Part shown: piece by piece, positions 16,775 to 24,380 of the stretch
Numbering within the stretch: position 1 is the first letter of the stretch
Layout: every line of letters begins with the position of its first letter
Program-made: the position numbers and the translations under genes
Assembly (NCBI GenBank): GCA_016192425.1
Contig: JACPUE010000019.1
Span: 1 to 37,417 of the forward strand
From: Burkholderiales bacterium
Lineage (GTDB): Bacteria > Pseudomonadota > Gammaproteobacteria > Burkholderiales > Burkholderiaceae_C
Length of the DNA stretch: 37,417 nucleotides
Reading direction: 5' to 3'
The notes under the pieces: generated by a model
The model's input: only the letters and a program-made list of their open reading frames with translations
Database searches by the model: none
What the model was told of the DNA's origin: nothing

Positions 16775-17443
16775 ATGGCAAACATTCTTGTGGTCGACGA
16801 TGAACTCGGCATTCGAGACCTTCTGTCGGAGATCCTGAACGACGAGGGGCACAGCGTAGACCTTGCAGAAAACGCGACCCAGGCCCGCAGCGCACGCGTT
16901 GCCAATGTGTACGACCTGGTGCTGCTGGACATCTGGATGCCGGACACCGATGGCGTCACGTTGCTCAAGGAGTGGGCAGGAAGCGGCCTCTTGACCATGC
17001 CCGTCATCATGATGAGTGGCCACGCCACCATCGATACGGCGGTGGACGCCACGCGCATCGGTGCGTTTGCATTCCTGGAAAAGCCCATCACCATGCAGAA
17101 ACTGCTCAAGGCAGTGGAGCAAGGCCTGGCGCGCAATGCGGCGCGCCCCGCTGCATTGGCAGCGGCGGCGGTGGCGTCCTCCGACATGGCGCAGCAAGGT
17201 GCTGGCAACATGCCCATCACGATGGAGGCCGACCCTGGCCCGCTGGCACACCAGGGGTTCGACCTGGACCGCCCGCTGCGCGAGGCCCGCGATGGCTTCG
17301 AGAAGGCATACTTTGAATTCCATCTCGCACGCGAGGGCGGCTCCATGACCCGCGTCGCCGAGAAGACCGGACTGGAGCGCACCCACCTCTACCGCAAACT
17401 GCGCCAACTGGGCGTGGACCTGGGCCGTGGCAAGCGCAGCTGA
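16775..17443 (+). CDS. Short NtrX-like response regulator (receiver + Fis-type HTH, no AAA+ domain)
   Basis: A 222-aa regulator. The receiver (residues 1-~120) has DDE at its start, phospho-acceptor Asp52 in LLDIWMPDTDG, MMSGHA and Lys103 in LEKP. A short Ala-rich low-complexity linker follows. The C-terminal part from about residue 170 (PLREARDGFEKAYFEFHL, then TGLERTHLYRKLRQLGVD) is a Fis-type helix-turn-helix that resembles the end of NtrX. Full NtrX is more than 440 aa because a sigma-54 AAA+ ATPase lies between these parts; here it is missing. The protein therefore probably acts as a sigma-70 regulator or repressor. It pairs with the kinase just upstream. Confidence 0.88.
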   Translation: MANILVVDDELGIRDLLSEILNDEGHSVDLAENATQARSARVANVYDLVLLDIWMPDTDGVTLLKEWAGSGLLTMPVIMMSGHATIDTAVDATRIGAFAFLEKPITMQKLLKAVEQGLARNAARPAALAAAAVASSDMAQQGAGNMPITMEADPGPLAHQGFDLDRPLREARDGFEKAYFEFHLAREGGSMTRVAEKTGLERTHLYRKLRQLGVDLGRGKRS

Positions 17444-17457
17444 TTCTGCAGCGCCAT

Positions 17458-17487
17458 TTGTGACGGCTGCTTTTTTCGGGTTATAAT
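17458..17487 (+). promoter_or_regulatory. Sigma-70 promoter of tRNA-Phe
   Basis: A -35-like TTGTGA (17458-17463) and a consensus -10 TATAAT (17482-17487) are separated by 18 bases. The -10 ends 10 bases before the tRNA 5' end, a spacing typical of stable RNA genes with a very short leader. Confidence 0.75.
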
Positions 17488-17497
17488 TTATCTCTCT

Positions 17498-17573
17498 GGC
17501 CCGGTAGCTCAGTCGGTAGAGCAGAGGATTGAAAATCCTTGTGTCGGTGGTTCGATTCCGCCCCAGGCCACCA
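17498..17573 (+). tRNA. trnF: tRNA-Phe (anticodon GAA)
   Basis: A 76-nt cloverleaf with D-stem GCTC/GAGC, anticodon stem GAGGA/TCCTT, loop TTGAAAA with anticodon GAA, T-stem GGTGG/CCGCC, and CCA encoded at 17571-17573. The acceptor stem GGCCCGG/CCAGGCC has one mismatch, C5 opposite A68. It has its own promoter and terminator. Confidence 0.96.
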
Positions 17574-17581
17574 AAATTCAG

Positions 17582-17609
17582 CGCCCAACTGTTCTCAGTT
17601 GGGCGTTTT
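17582..17609 (+). terminator. Terminator after tRNA-Phe
   Basis: CGCCCAACTG (17582-17591) and CAGTTGGGCG (17596-17605) form a 10-bp stem with a TTCT loop, followed by TTTT. It also lies 10 bases beyond the rsmI stop on the other strand and may serve both directions. Confidence 0.88.
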
Positions 17610-17619
17610 GCTTTGGGCA

Positions 17620-18546
17620 TCAGTCTTCGTGCTGCGGGGCGTTTTTCCGCTGCAGTGCTGCGTCGTACAACTGGTTGCGCGGTACCCCGGTGATGTCGGC
17701 CGCGAGGCGCACCGCAGACTTCAGCGGCAACTCCTGCAGCAGGCGATCGAGCACGCGCAGTCCGGCATCCGGATCGCTGTGGACTGCCACAGGATGCAGC
17801 ACCACTACGAATTCACCCCGGCAGCGCTGCGGGTCTTCCTGCAGCCAGGCGGCAGCCTGGTGGGCGGGGAGGGTGGTGATCTGTTCGAACTGCTTGGTCA
17901 GCTCCCGCGCCAGGGTGATGGGGCGTTCCTCCAGCACCGCGAGGGCCTGCGCCAGATCGGCAATGCGGTGGGGTGCCTCCAGCAGCACGGTGCAGCGGGG
18001 TTCGCTGCGCAGCAGGTCCACGGCGGCCTTGCGTTCGGCGCTGCGGGTGGGTAGAAAGCCAGCAAATACAAAACCTTGGTCTCCTCCACCCTGCGCTACG
18101 GCGCCTGCCACGCTCAGTGCGGCGGTGATGCTGCTGGCGCCGGGCAAGGGCAGCACGCGCAAGCCTGCAGCCGCCACGGCAGCGGCAAGCCGCGCGCCTG
18201 GGTCGCTGATGCCGGGGGTGCCGGCATCGCTCATGTACACCACGCGCTGCCCAGCCTGCAGGCGGGTCAGCACTTCCTGCGCGGCCTGGGCCTCGTTGTG
18301 CTGGTGCACGGCGAGCCACTGGCTGGAGGGTTTGTCGATGCCGTAGGCGCGCAGCAGGCTGTGGCTGTGGCGTGTGTCTTCGCAGGCCAGGGTGTCGGCC
18401 AACTGCAGCACATGCAAGGCGCGCAGCGTGATGTCCGCCAGGTTGCCGATGGGGGTTGCCACCACGTACAGGGCGCCCTGGGGATAATGCTGCGAACCGG
18501 CTGCGTGGCGCGCAGCGTCCAGAACGGGGGCAAAAGAGGCGCTCAA
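17620..18546 (-). CDS. rsmI: 16S rRNA (cytidine-1402-2'-O)-methyltransferase RsmI
   Basis: A 308-aa tetrapyrrole-methylase-fold enzyme that 2'-O-methylates C1402 in the ribosomal decoding centre. Visible motifs are LYVVATPIGNLADITLRAL near the N terminus, LACEDTRHS, YMSDAGTPGISDPG, PLPGASSITAALSV and FVFAGFLP. The TTG start at 18546 is chosen because AAGGAA lies about six bases upstream. An ATG at 18585 would add 13 residues without a ribosome-binding site. With the TTG start, its first base pairs with the first base of the divergent yraN ATG. The tail ends beside the tRNA-Phe terminator. Confidence 0.92.
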   Translation of the reverse strand: MSASFAPVLDAARHAAGSQHYPQGALYVVATPIGNLADITLRALHVLQLADTLACEDTRHSHSLLRAYGIDKPSSQWLAVHQHNEAQAAQEVLTRLQAGQRVVYMSDAGTPGISDPGARLAAAVAAAGLRVLPLPGASSITAALSVAGAVAQGGGDQGFVFAGFLPTRSAERKAAVDLLRSEPRCTVLLEAPHRIADLAQALAVLEERPITLARELTKQFEQITTLPAHQAAAWLQEDPQRCRGEFVVVLHPVAVHSDPDAGLRVLDRLLQELPLKSAVRLAADITGVPRNQLYDAALQRKNAPQHED

Positions 18547-18941
18547 TGGGTTTCCTTGGCAAGAACAAACCGGATACGGCAGCAACTACCAACACGCGGA
18601 CTCAGGGCCAGTGGGCGGAAGACCGCGCGCTGGCCCATCTGCAGTCTGCGGGCTTGCGTCTGCTGGCACGCAATTATCGGACGCCGGGGCGGGGTGGAGG
18701 CGAGATCGATCTGGTGATGCGCGAGCCCGATGGCACGGTGGTGTTTGTCGAGGTGCGCAGCCGTTCCCGTCGGGACTGGGGCGGTGCGGGGGCCAGCATC
18801 GGCGTGACCAAGCAGCGGCGCATCGTGTTTGCCGCGCGGCATTACCTGCTGCGGCTGGGGGCGCAGCCCCCATGCCGGTTTGATGCCGTGTTGTTGGAGC
18901 CTGCCATCACCTGGATTCGTGGCGCCTTCGACGCAGGGTAG
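18546..18941 (+). CDS. yraN: YraN/UPF0102 family protein
   Basis: A 131-aa protein of the UPF0102 family, a restriction-endonuclease-like fold often found beside rsmI. It shows the core motif of that fold: GGGEIDLVMREPDGTVVFVE, then VRSRS, where the E-x-D ... E-V-R spacing corresponds to the putative nuclease centre. No biochemical role is firmly established. AGAGG lies six bases before ATG 18546. Starting the divergent rsmI at TTG 18546 means both initiation regions lie inside each other's gene. In E. coli lpoA sits between rsmI and yraN; it is absent here. Confidence 0.92.
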   Translation: MGFLGKNKPDTAATTNTRTQGQWAEDRALAHLQSAGLRLLARNYRTPGRGGGEIDLVMREPDGTVVFVEVRSRSRRDWGGAGASIGVTKQRRIVFAARHYLLRLGAQPPCRFDAVLLEPAITWIRGAFDAG

Positions 18942-18967
18942 CCATCGGCTACAGCGGGAGACCACAG

Positions 18968-19010
18968 AATGCTACAAAATTGATAACACGCAGCGGTTAT
19001 CATCAGGGCC
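18968..19010 (-). repeat. Degenerate repeat family 1 copy and inverted repeat upstream of the SIS gene
   Basis: The stretch shares ATGCTACAAAA, a CAGCG arm and GGGCC with copy C at 30467-30523 but is much decayed. It contains a perfect inverted repeat, TGATAAC (18981-18987) and GTTATCA (18996-19002) with an 8-base spacer. It starts 27 bases after the yraN stop and ends 29 bases before the next gene, so it could act as an mRNA hairpin or operator. The family assignment is tentative. Confidence 0.35.
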
Positions 19011-19039
19011 CTGCGCAAGGTTTTTGCATATAGTCGTCC

Positions 19040-19633
19040 ATGATCGAGCAACGCATCCAGCAGCAATTCATCGACAGCGCCGACCTGAAATACCAGGCCG
19101 CCCAGACCTTGGGCCGCCCCATTGCCGATGCCGTCCAGGCGCTGCTGGCCTGCGTGACGAGCGGTGGCAAGATCCTGGTTTGCGGCAGTGGCGTGTCGGC
19201 CCCCGATGCGCAGCAGTTTGCGGTCTGCTGTGTCGCCGGGTTTGAGCGTGACCGCCCGGAACTGGCAGCCGTGGCTTTGTGCACCGATGGTGCCTTGCTC
19301 ACCGCTGGCGGTGCCGACGCAACCCAGCAGTTTGCCCGCCAGGTGCGCGCGCTGGGGCAAACCGGCGACCTGCTGGTAGCGTTGAGCACCAGCGGCAACG
19401 ACCCCAGCGTGCTGGGCGCTGTGCAGGCGGCCCACGAGCGCGACATGTCGGTGGTAGCCCTGACGGGGCGGCTGGGCGGCGGTTTGGCGAACCTTTTGCG
19501 TGAAACAGATGTCTGTATTGCTGTACCCCACGACCGCGCTGCGCGGGTGCGCGAGGTGCATACCCTGGTGCTCAATTGCCTGTGTGATGGCATGGATGCC
19601 CAGTTGTTTGGTGAACAGGAGGTTTTGTCATGA
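19040..19633 (+). CDS. diaA: SIS-domain protein, DiaA/GmhA-like
   Basis: A 197-aa single SIS-domain protein. The phosphosugar-binding loops are KILVCGSGVSAPDAQQFA and LLVALSTSGNDPSVLGA, and a late helix reads VREVHTLVLNCLCDGMD. The order yraN-SIS-BON lipoprotein matches E. coli yraN-diaA-dolP. DiaA is a DnaA-binding tetramer that promotes timely replication initiation. Sequence alone does not separate DiaA from the sedoheptulose-7-phosphate isomerase GmhA, so the symbol rests on context. No clear ribosome-binding site precedes ATG 19040. The end overlaps the next gene as ATGA. Confidence 0.8.
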   Translation: MIEQRIQQQFIDSADLKYQAAQTLGRPIADAVQALLACVTSGGKILVCGSGVSAPDAQQFAVCCVAGFERDRPELAAVALCTDGALLTAGGADATQQFARQVRALGQTGDLLVALSTSGNDPSVLGAVQAAHERDMSVVALTGRLGGGLANLLRETDVCIAVPHDRAARVREVHTLVLNCLCDGMDAQLFGEQEVLS

Positions 19634-20307
19634 TGGTCAAGAGCTATCGGGCGGCGAGCGCCGCGTTGGCGGCTGCCGTGTTGGTGGTCGGTTTGTCGGG
19701 ATGCGCTGCGGCCGTGGTCGGCGGTGCGGCAGTGGGCGGCATGATGGCGCTGGATCGCCGCACCGTGGGCACGCAGGTGGAGGATGAGGGCATCGAATTG
19801 CGTGCCGGCAACCGCCTCCATGGCGCCTATGGCGACAAGGTCCATGTCAACGTCACAAGTTTCAACCGGCAGGTGCTGCTGACGGGCGAAGTGCCGAGCG
19901 CCGATATCCGCGACGAAGTTGAAAAAACGGTCTCGGGGGTGGAAAACGTGCGCAGTGTGGTCAATGACCTGGCAGTCATGCCGCTGAGCACGATCAGCCA
20001 GCGCTCCAATGACACCTTCATCACGGGCAAGGTGCGGGCCAGCCTGGTGGACGCCAAAGACCTGTCCGCCAACAGCTTCAAGGTGGTGACCGAGCGCAAC
20101 GTGGTGTACCTCATGGGCCGCGTGTCCCAGCGCGAAGCCGGTCGCGCCACCGCCATTGCGCGGGGTGTCACTGGCGTCAGCAAGGTGGTGCGGGTGTTTG
20201 AATACCTGACCGAAGAAGAACTGGCGCGCCTGAACGCCAGCAAGGCCGCCAAGCCTGCCAGTGCGGCCAATGGCGATGCGCTGGACAATTCACGCCCAGC
20301 GCAGTGA
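19630..20307 (+). CDS. dolP: BON-domain outer-membrane lipoprotein, DolP (YraP)-like
   Basis: A 225-aa lipoprotein. The signal peptide ends in the lipobox LSGC, with the lipidated Cys at about residue 26. Two BON domains follow, at about residues 58-125 (VNVTSFNRQVLLTGEVPSAD) and 136-205 (VVTERNVVYLMGRVSQREAG). The second residue after Cys is Ala, consistent with outer-membrane sorting. DolP maintains outer-membrane integrity at division sites in E. coli. Two consecutive ATG codons (19630 and 19633) could start it; the first overlaps the SIS gene stop. The Ala/Lys-rich tail is probably disordered. Confidence 0.88.
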   Translation: MMVKSYRAASAALAAAVLVVGLSGCAAAVVGGAAVGGMMALDRRTVGTQVEDEGIELRAGNRLHGAYGDKVHVNVTSFNRQVLLTGEVPSADIRDEVEKTVSGVENVRSVVNDLAVMPLSTISQRSNDTFITGKVRASLVDAKDLSANSFKVVTERNVVYLMGRVSQREAGRATAIARGVTGVSKVVRVFEYLTEEELARLNASKAAKPASAANGDALDNSRPAQ

Positions 20308-20311
20308 GACC

Positions 20312-20333
20312 GCGCCGCCTCTGCTGGCGGCGC
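20312..20333. terminator. Hairpin between convergent dolP and the reductase gene
   Basis: GCGCCGCC (20312-20319) and GGCGGCGC (20326-20333) form a perfect 8-bp stem with a 6-base loop. It starts 5 bases after the dolP stop and ends 10 bases before the reductase stop on the other strand. No clear T-run follows on either side, so it may be a 3'-end stabiliser or a bidirectional terminator. Confidence 0.55.
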
Positions 20334-20343
20334 ATTCCATTCC

Positions 20344-21258
20344 TCAGCGCAGCCGTTTGATCAGGCTGGACGTATCCCAGCGCTTGCCGCCCATCTGCTG
20401 CACGTCGCCATAGAACTGATCCACCAGCGCGGTGACCGGCAGGCGCGCGCCGTTGCGCTGCGCCTCTGCCAGCACCAGGCCCAGATCCTTGCGCATCCAG
20501 TCCACGGCAAAGCCGAAGTCAAACTGGCCGGCCACCATGGTCTTGCCACGGTTGTCCATCTGCCAGCTTTGGGCCGCGCCCTTGCCGATCACGTCCAGCA
20601 CCAGCGGCATGTCCAGGCCTGCACGCTGACCGAAGGCAATGGCCTCGGACAGGCCCTGCACCAGCCCTGCAATGCAGATCTGGTTGACCATCTTGGTGAG
20701 CTGCCCTGCGCCCGCGTCGCCCATGCGCGTGAACGCGCGTGAGAAGGCCATGGCCGCAGGCTGCACAGCGTCGAAGGCGTCCTGGTCGCCGCCGCACATC
20801 ACGGTCAGCAGGCCGTTCTGCGCGCCTGCCTGGCCGCCAGAAACCGGTGCGTCAATGAACCGCAGGCCCAGGGCCTTGGCCGCGCCGTAGAGTTCGCGTG
20901 CCACTTCGGCAGAGGCCGTGGTGTGATCCACAAAAATGCTGCCCGGTGCCATGCCGGCAAAGGCGCCATCGGCCCCCAGGGTGACCGAGCGCAAATCCTC
21001 GTCGTTACCCACGCAGCAAAACACGATGTCCGCCCCTTGCGCCGCCAGCCGGGGCGTGGCTGCCTGCCGCGGGCCTGCCGTATGGCCATACTCTGCACAC
21101 CAGGCCTGGGCCTTGGAGGCAGTGCGGTTGAACACCGTGACCGAATGCCCCGCCAGCGCCAGATGGCCGGCCATGGGGTAGCCCATGACACCCAGCCCCA
21201 GGAAGGCGACCTTGCGCGAAGCGGTGGCATCGTAGTTGCGAGGGTTGGTGCTTGGCAT
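20344..21258 (-). CDS. NAD(P)-dependent 3-hydroxyisobutyrate dehydrogenase family reductase
   Basis: A 304-aa beta-hydroxyacid dehydrogenase. The Rossmann motif VAFLGLGVMGYPMAGHL lies at residues 17-33, the substrate-binding motif DAPVSGGQAGAQNG at 136-149, and the catalytic lysine K189 in GAGQLTKMVNQI. Family members oxidise 3-hydroxyisobutyrate or reduce tartronate semialdehyde or short aldehydes. No neighbour fixes the substrate. ATG 21258 is chosen because the family N terminus starts about 15 residues later. The open frame further upstream only reads through repeat family 2. It is convergent with dolP. Confidence 0.88.
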   Translation of the reverse strand: MPSTNPRNYDATASRKVAFLGLGVMGYPMAGHLALAGHSVTVFNRTASKAQAWCAEYGHTAGPRQAATPRLAAQGADIVFCCVGNDEDLRSVTLGADGAFAGMAPGSIFVDHTTASAEVARELYGAAKALGLRFIDAPVSGGQAGAQNGLLTVMCGGDQDAFDAVQPAAMAFSRAFTRMGDAGAGQLTKMVNQICIAGLVQGLSEAIAFGQRAGLDMPLVLDVIGKGAAQSWQMDNRGKTMVAGQFDFGFAVDWMRKDLGLVLAEAQRNGARLPVTALVDQFYGDVQQMGGKRWDTSSLIKRLR

Positions 21259-21305
21259 GTGATGGGCTCTTGCAGGAAAAACGTTAGCGGGAGGTGTCAG
21301 CAATG

Positions 21306-21428
21306 GGCGTGGCCCAGGCCAGCGGACGCCGTGGAGCTGGCTTTGCCAGGCCACTGGCGTCGTCCCCCTTCCCGCATCGCGCAGCGAGGCGAGAGAAGGG
21401 GGAAGCGGCACAGCCGCTCAGGGGGTTG
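21306..21428 (-). repeat. Interspersed repeat family 2, copy A (3' flank of pilU)
   Basis: On the minus strand it begins CAACCCCCTGAGCGGCTG on the base after the pilU stop codon and ends near GGCCTGGGCCACGCC. It contains CCCCCTTC and GAAGGGGG arms that can form a long hairpin. It aligns with copy B at 28852-28966 over most of its length in the same order. It fills most of the 170-base spacer between pilU and the reductase gene. Confidence 0.8.
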
Positions 21429-22565
21429 TCACACAATCGCGAAATGCTCGGTACCCGAAGCCAGATCCGCACTCTTGGCGCGCTGGCTGGAGAGCTTGAT
21501 CTGCAGGCGCAGGTCGTTGAGGGAGTCGGCGTTGCGCAGTGCGTCTTCGTAGCTGATGACGTTGGACTCGAACAGATCGAACAGCGACTGGTCGAAGGTC
21601 TGCATGCCCAGGTTGCGGCTCTTTTTCATGATCTCCTTGATCTCGGCCACTTCGCCCTTGAAGATCAGGTCGGCAATCAGCGGGGTGTTGAGCATGATCT
21701 CCACCGCAGCAGCGCGGCCCTTGCCGTCCTGCTTGGGGATCAGGCGCTGGGAGACCATGCCGCGCAGGTTGAGCGACAAGTCCATCAGCAACTGGGCGCG
21801 GCGCTCTTCCGGGAAGAAGTTGATGATCCGGTCCAGGGCCTGGTTGGCGCTGTTGGCGTGCAGCGTAGCCAGGCACAGGTGGCCGGTCTCGGCAAAGGCC
21901 ACGGCGTGTTCCATGGTCTCGCGGTCGCGGATTTCGCCCATCAGGATCACGTCGGGCGCCTGGCGCAGCGTGTTCTTGAGCGCGGCTTCCCAGCTGTCGG
22001 TGTCCAGGCCCACTTCGCGCTGCGTGACCACGCAGTTCTTGTGCGGGTGCACAAATTCGACCGGGTCTTCCACCGTAATGATGTGGCCGAAGGAGTTCTC
22101 GTTGCGCCAGTCCACCATGGCGGCCAGCGAGGTCGATTTGCCCGAGCCCGTGGCGCCCACAAAGATGCACAAGCCACGCTTGGTCATGGCCACATCCTTG
22201 AGCACCTGGGGCAGGCCCAGGCCGTCAATGGTGGGAAGTGCGAGTGGAATCACGCGCAGCACCATGCCCACGCGTCCCTGCTGGATGAAGGCGTTGACGC
22301 GGAACCGTCCGATGCCCGAAGGCGAGATGGCGAAATTGCATTCCTTGGTGCGCTCAAATTCGGCAGCCTGCTTGTCGCTCATGATCGAGCGCGCCAGCGT
22401 CAAGGTGTGGTTCGGCGTGAGCGCCTGGGGCGATACCTTGGTGATTGCTCCGTCCACCTTGATGGCGGGGGGGAATTCGGCCGTGATGAACAGGTCACTG
22501 CCGTTGCGGCTCACCAGGAGCTTGAGCAGATCGTTGATGAATTTACTCGCCTGATCGCGTTCCAT
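21429..22565 (-). CDS. pilU: Twitching motility ATPase PilU
   Basis: A 378-aa PilT/PilU-type retraction ATPase of type IV pili, acting as a cytoplasmic hexamer at the pilus base. Walker A is GATGSGKSTS (Lys143), the Asp box is HIITVEDPVEFVH, Walker B is DVILMGEIRDRET, and the His box is HLCLATLHANSA. The PilU rather than PilT identity follows from the N terminus MERDQASKFINDLL, the longer C terminus (after NSLNDLRLQIK) and the pilT copy nearby. AGAGGGAGA precedes ATG 22565. The stop is directly followed by repeat family 2. Confidence 0.95.
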   Translation of the reverse strand: MERDQASKFINDLLKLLVSRNGSDLFITAEFPPAIKVDGAITKVSPQALTPNHTLTLARSIMSDKQAAEFERTKECNFAISPSGIGRFRVNAFIQQGRVGMVLRVIPLALPTIDGLGLPQVLKDVAMTKRGLCIFVGATGSGKSTSLAAMVDWRNENSFGHIITVEDPVEFVHPHKNCVVTQREVGLDTDSWEAALKNTLRQAPDVILMGEIRDRETMEHAVAFAETGHLCLATLHANSANQALDRIINFFPEERRAQLLMDLSLNLRGMVSQRLIPKQDGKGRAAAVEIMLNTPLIADLIFKGEVAEIKEIMKKSRNLGMQTFDQSLFDLFESNVISYEDALRNADSLNDLRLQIKLSSQRAKSADLASGTEHFAIV

Positions 22566-22604
22566 CTGTGTGTCTCCCTCTGAGGGTTCTTGCGGTCCAG
22601 GGGT

Positions 22605-23240
22605 TTACTTTTGGTTTTCACTCAGCCGTGCGCTCACGGCGCGCAGCCGCAGCGACAGCTTGCGTGCCAGCAGCGCCACCAGGCTGGCGGCCAGTTGGGG
22701 ATCCTTGGCCATCATCTCGTCCATGCCTTCGGCGCTGAGCACGGCGATTTCGCATTCGGTCAGTGTGGTGCAGGCCGAGAAGCGGATGCCGCTGTCCAGC
22801 AGGGACATTTCCCCCAGGATGTCGCCGGGGCGTGTTTCGGCCAGGCGCAGCTGTTCGCCCCAAGGCTGCAGGCGATCCACCGCGATGGTGCCGGACAGCA
22901 GCACGATCATGAAGTTGCCGTACTCGTCCTGGCGGATCAGGTCACGGTTGGGCGGCACCTGGGCAAACTCGAAGAAGTTTTCCATGCGGCGCACGGCGTC
23001 CTGGTCCAGGTGCGCCATGTACTTGTCCTTGGACCACAGCGCCTGCAGCAGCTTGCCTCCCTTGCTGGTGGGCATGCGCTTGGCCCCCACTTCCACTGCG
23101 CGCGCCTCCCAGGGCACGAGCATCGCCGGATCAACCCCCTGGTTGGCAAAGGCCGTGGAAAAGAAGACGGAATCGCTGTGGTCTTGCTGCGGCTTGTTGC
23201 TGCGCGAGGACATGCGCAAAAGACCAAGAATGCCTTTCAT
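22605..23240 (-). CDS. Cyclic-nucleotide-binding domain protein between pilT and pilU
   Basis: A 211-aa soluble protein. Residues 1-75 have no recognised domain. About 80-200 form a cNMP-binding fold: NFFEFAQVPPNRDLIRQDE, then FMIVLLSGTIAV, then the phosphate-binding cassette GEMSLLDSGIRFSA. The Glu and Arg of the cassette are kept, but the Arg spacing is slightly unlike CRP. There is no DNA-binding domain, so it is probably a ligand-sensing adaptor. It lies 60 bases after pilT and 39 before pilU, with GGAG seven bases before ATG 23240. An operon with both ATPases suggests a link between a cyclic nucleotide and pilus retraction, which is my inference. Confidence 0.85.
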   Translation of the reverse strand: MKGILGLLRMSSRSNKPQQDHSDSVFFSTAFANQGVDPAMLVPWEARAVEVGAKRMPTSKGGKLLQALWSKDKYMAHLDQDAVRRMENFFEFAQVPPNRDLIRQDEYGNFMIVLLSGTIAVDRLQPWGEQLRLAETRPGDILGEMSLLDSGIRFSACTTLTECEIAVLSAEGMDEMMAKDPQLAASLVALLARKLSLRLRAVSARLSENQK

Positions 23241-23300
23241 GGGGTGCTCCAGTGGGCCGTGTATGGCCGGTGTCGTGGATCGGTAGGGCGGGGGGTGTGG

Positions 23301-24344
23301 TCAGCCAGGGAAGTTTTCCGGCATCTTGGCCTTGGACCGTGCTTCGGCCGGGCTGATGATGTTGCGGCGCACCAGATCGGTGAGGTTCTGGTCCAGCGTC
23401 TGCATGCCCGCGCTGTTGCTGGTCTGGATGGTGGAGTACATCTGCGCCACCTTGGCCTCGCGGATCAGGTTGCGGATGGCGCTGGTGCCCAGCATGATCT
23501 CGTGCGCGGCCACGCGGCCCGAGCCGTCCTTGAGCTTGCACAGCGTCTGCGAGATCACGGCCTGCAGCGACTCGGACAACATCGCGCGCACCATTTCCTT
23601 TTCTTCAGCAGGGAACACGTCGATGACCCGGTCAATGGTCTTGGCCGCACTGGACGTGTGCAGCGTGCCGAACACCAGGTGGCCCGTTTCAGCGGCCGTC
23701 ATGGCCAGGCGGATGGTTTCCAGGTCGCGCATTTCGCCCACGAGGATGGCGTCCGGGTCTTCGCGCAGGGCAGAGCGCAGTGCGGCGCTGAAGGACAGTG
23801 TCATCGGCCCCACCTCGCGCTGGTTGACCAGGCACTTCTTGGAGTCGTGGACGAATTCGATCGGGTCCTCGATGGTGAGCACGTGGCCGTACTCGGTTTC
23901 GTTGAGGTGGTTGACCATGGCCGCCAGCGTGGTGGACTTGCCCGAACCCGTGGGCCCCGTCACCAGCACCAGGCCGCGCGGCTTGAGCGCGAGGTCGGCA
24001 AAGATCTTGGGGCAGTTGAGCTGTTCCAGCGTGAGGATCTTGCTCGGAATCGTCCGGAACACGGCGGCCGCGCCGCGGTTCTGGTTGAAGGCGTTGACCC
24101 GGAAGCGCGCCAGGCCCTCGATCTCGAACGAGAAGTCCACCTCCAGGAATTCTTCGTAGGTCTTGCGCTGCGCATCGCTCATGATGTCGTACACCATGGC
24201 GTGCACCGTCTTGTGATCCAGCGCTTCGACATTGATGCGCCGCACGTCGCCGTGCACACGGATCATGGGCGGCAATCCCGCAGAGAGGTGCAGGTCCGAT
24301 GCTTTGTTCTTGACACTGAAGGCCAGCAGTTGGGTAATGTCCAC
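23301..24344 (-). CDS. pilT: Twitching motility ATPase PilT
   Basis: A 347-aa PilT, the main motor for type IV pilus retraction. It starts VDITQLLAFSVKNKASDLHL, the conserved PilT N terminus. Walker A is GPTGSGKSTT with Lys136, the same number as in Pseudomonas PilT. The Asp box VLTIEDPIEFVH, Walker B DAILVGEMRDLET and His box HLVFGTLHTSSA are intact, and the PilT-type tail IREAKVAQMYSTIQTSNSAG is present. The start is GTG 24344, supported by AGAGGG four bases upstream and by family length; the open frame further upstream overlaps yggS. It heads the pilT-cNMP-pilU operon, diverging from yggS 36 bases away. Confidence 0.96.
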   Translation of the reverse strand: MDITQLLAFSVKNKASDLHLSAGLPPMIRVHGDVRRINVEALDHKTVHAMVYDIMSDAQRKTYEEFLEVDFSFEIEGLARFRVNAFNQNRGAAAVFRTIPSKILTLEQLNCPKIFADLALKPRGLVLVTGPTGSGKSTTLAAMVNHLNETEYGHVLTIEDPIEFVHDSKKCLVNQREVGPMTLSFSAALRSALREDPDAILVGEMRDLETIRLAMTAAETGHLVFGTLHTSSAAKTIDRVIDVFPAEEKEMVRAMLSESLQAVISQTLCKLKDGSGRVAAHEIMLGTSAIRNLIREAKVAQMYSTIQTSNSAGMQTLDQNLTDLVRRNIISPAEARSKAKMPENFPG

Positions 24345-24380
24345 GGTTCCCTCTGACGTTTGGTACGCTCGACAGCCATT

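Noticed and set aside
21259-21411. N-terminal extension of the reductase gene
   Set aside because: It translates repeat family 2 and adds residues not expected before the Rossmann motif; ATG 21258 suffices.
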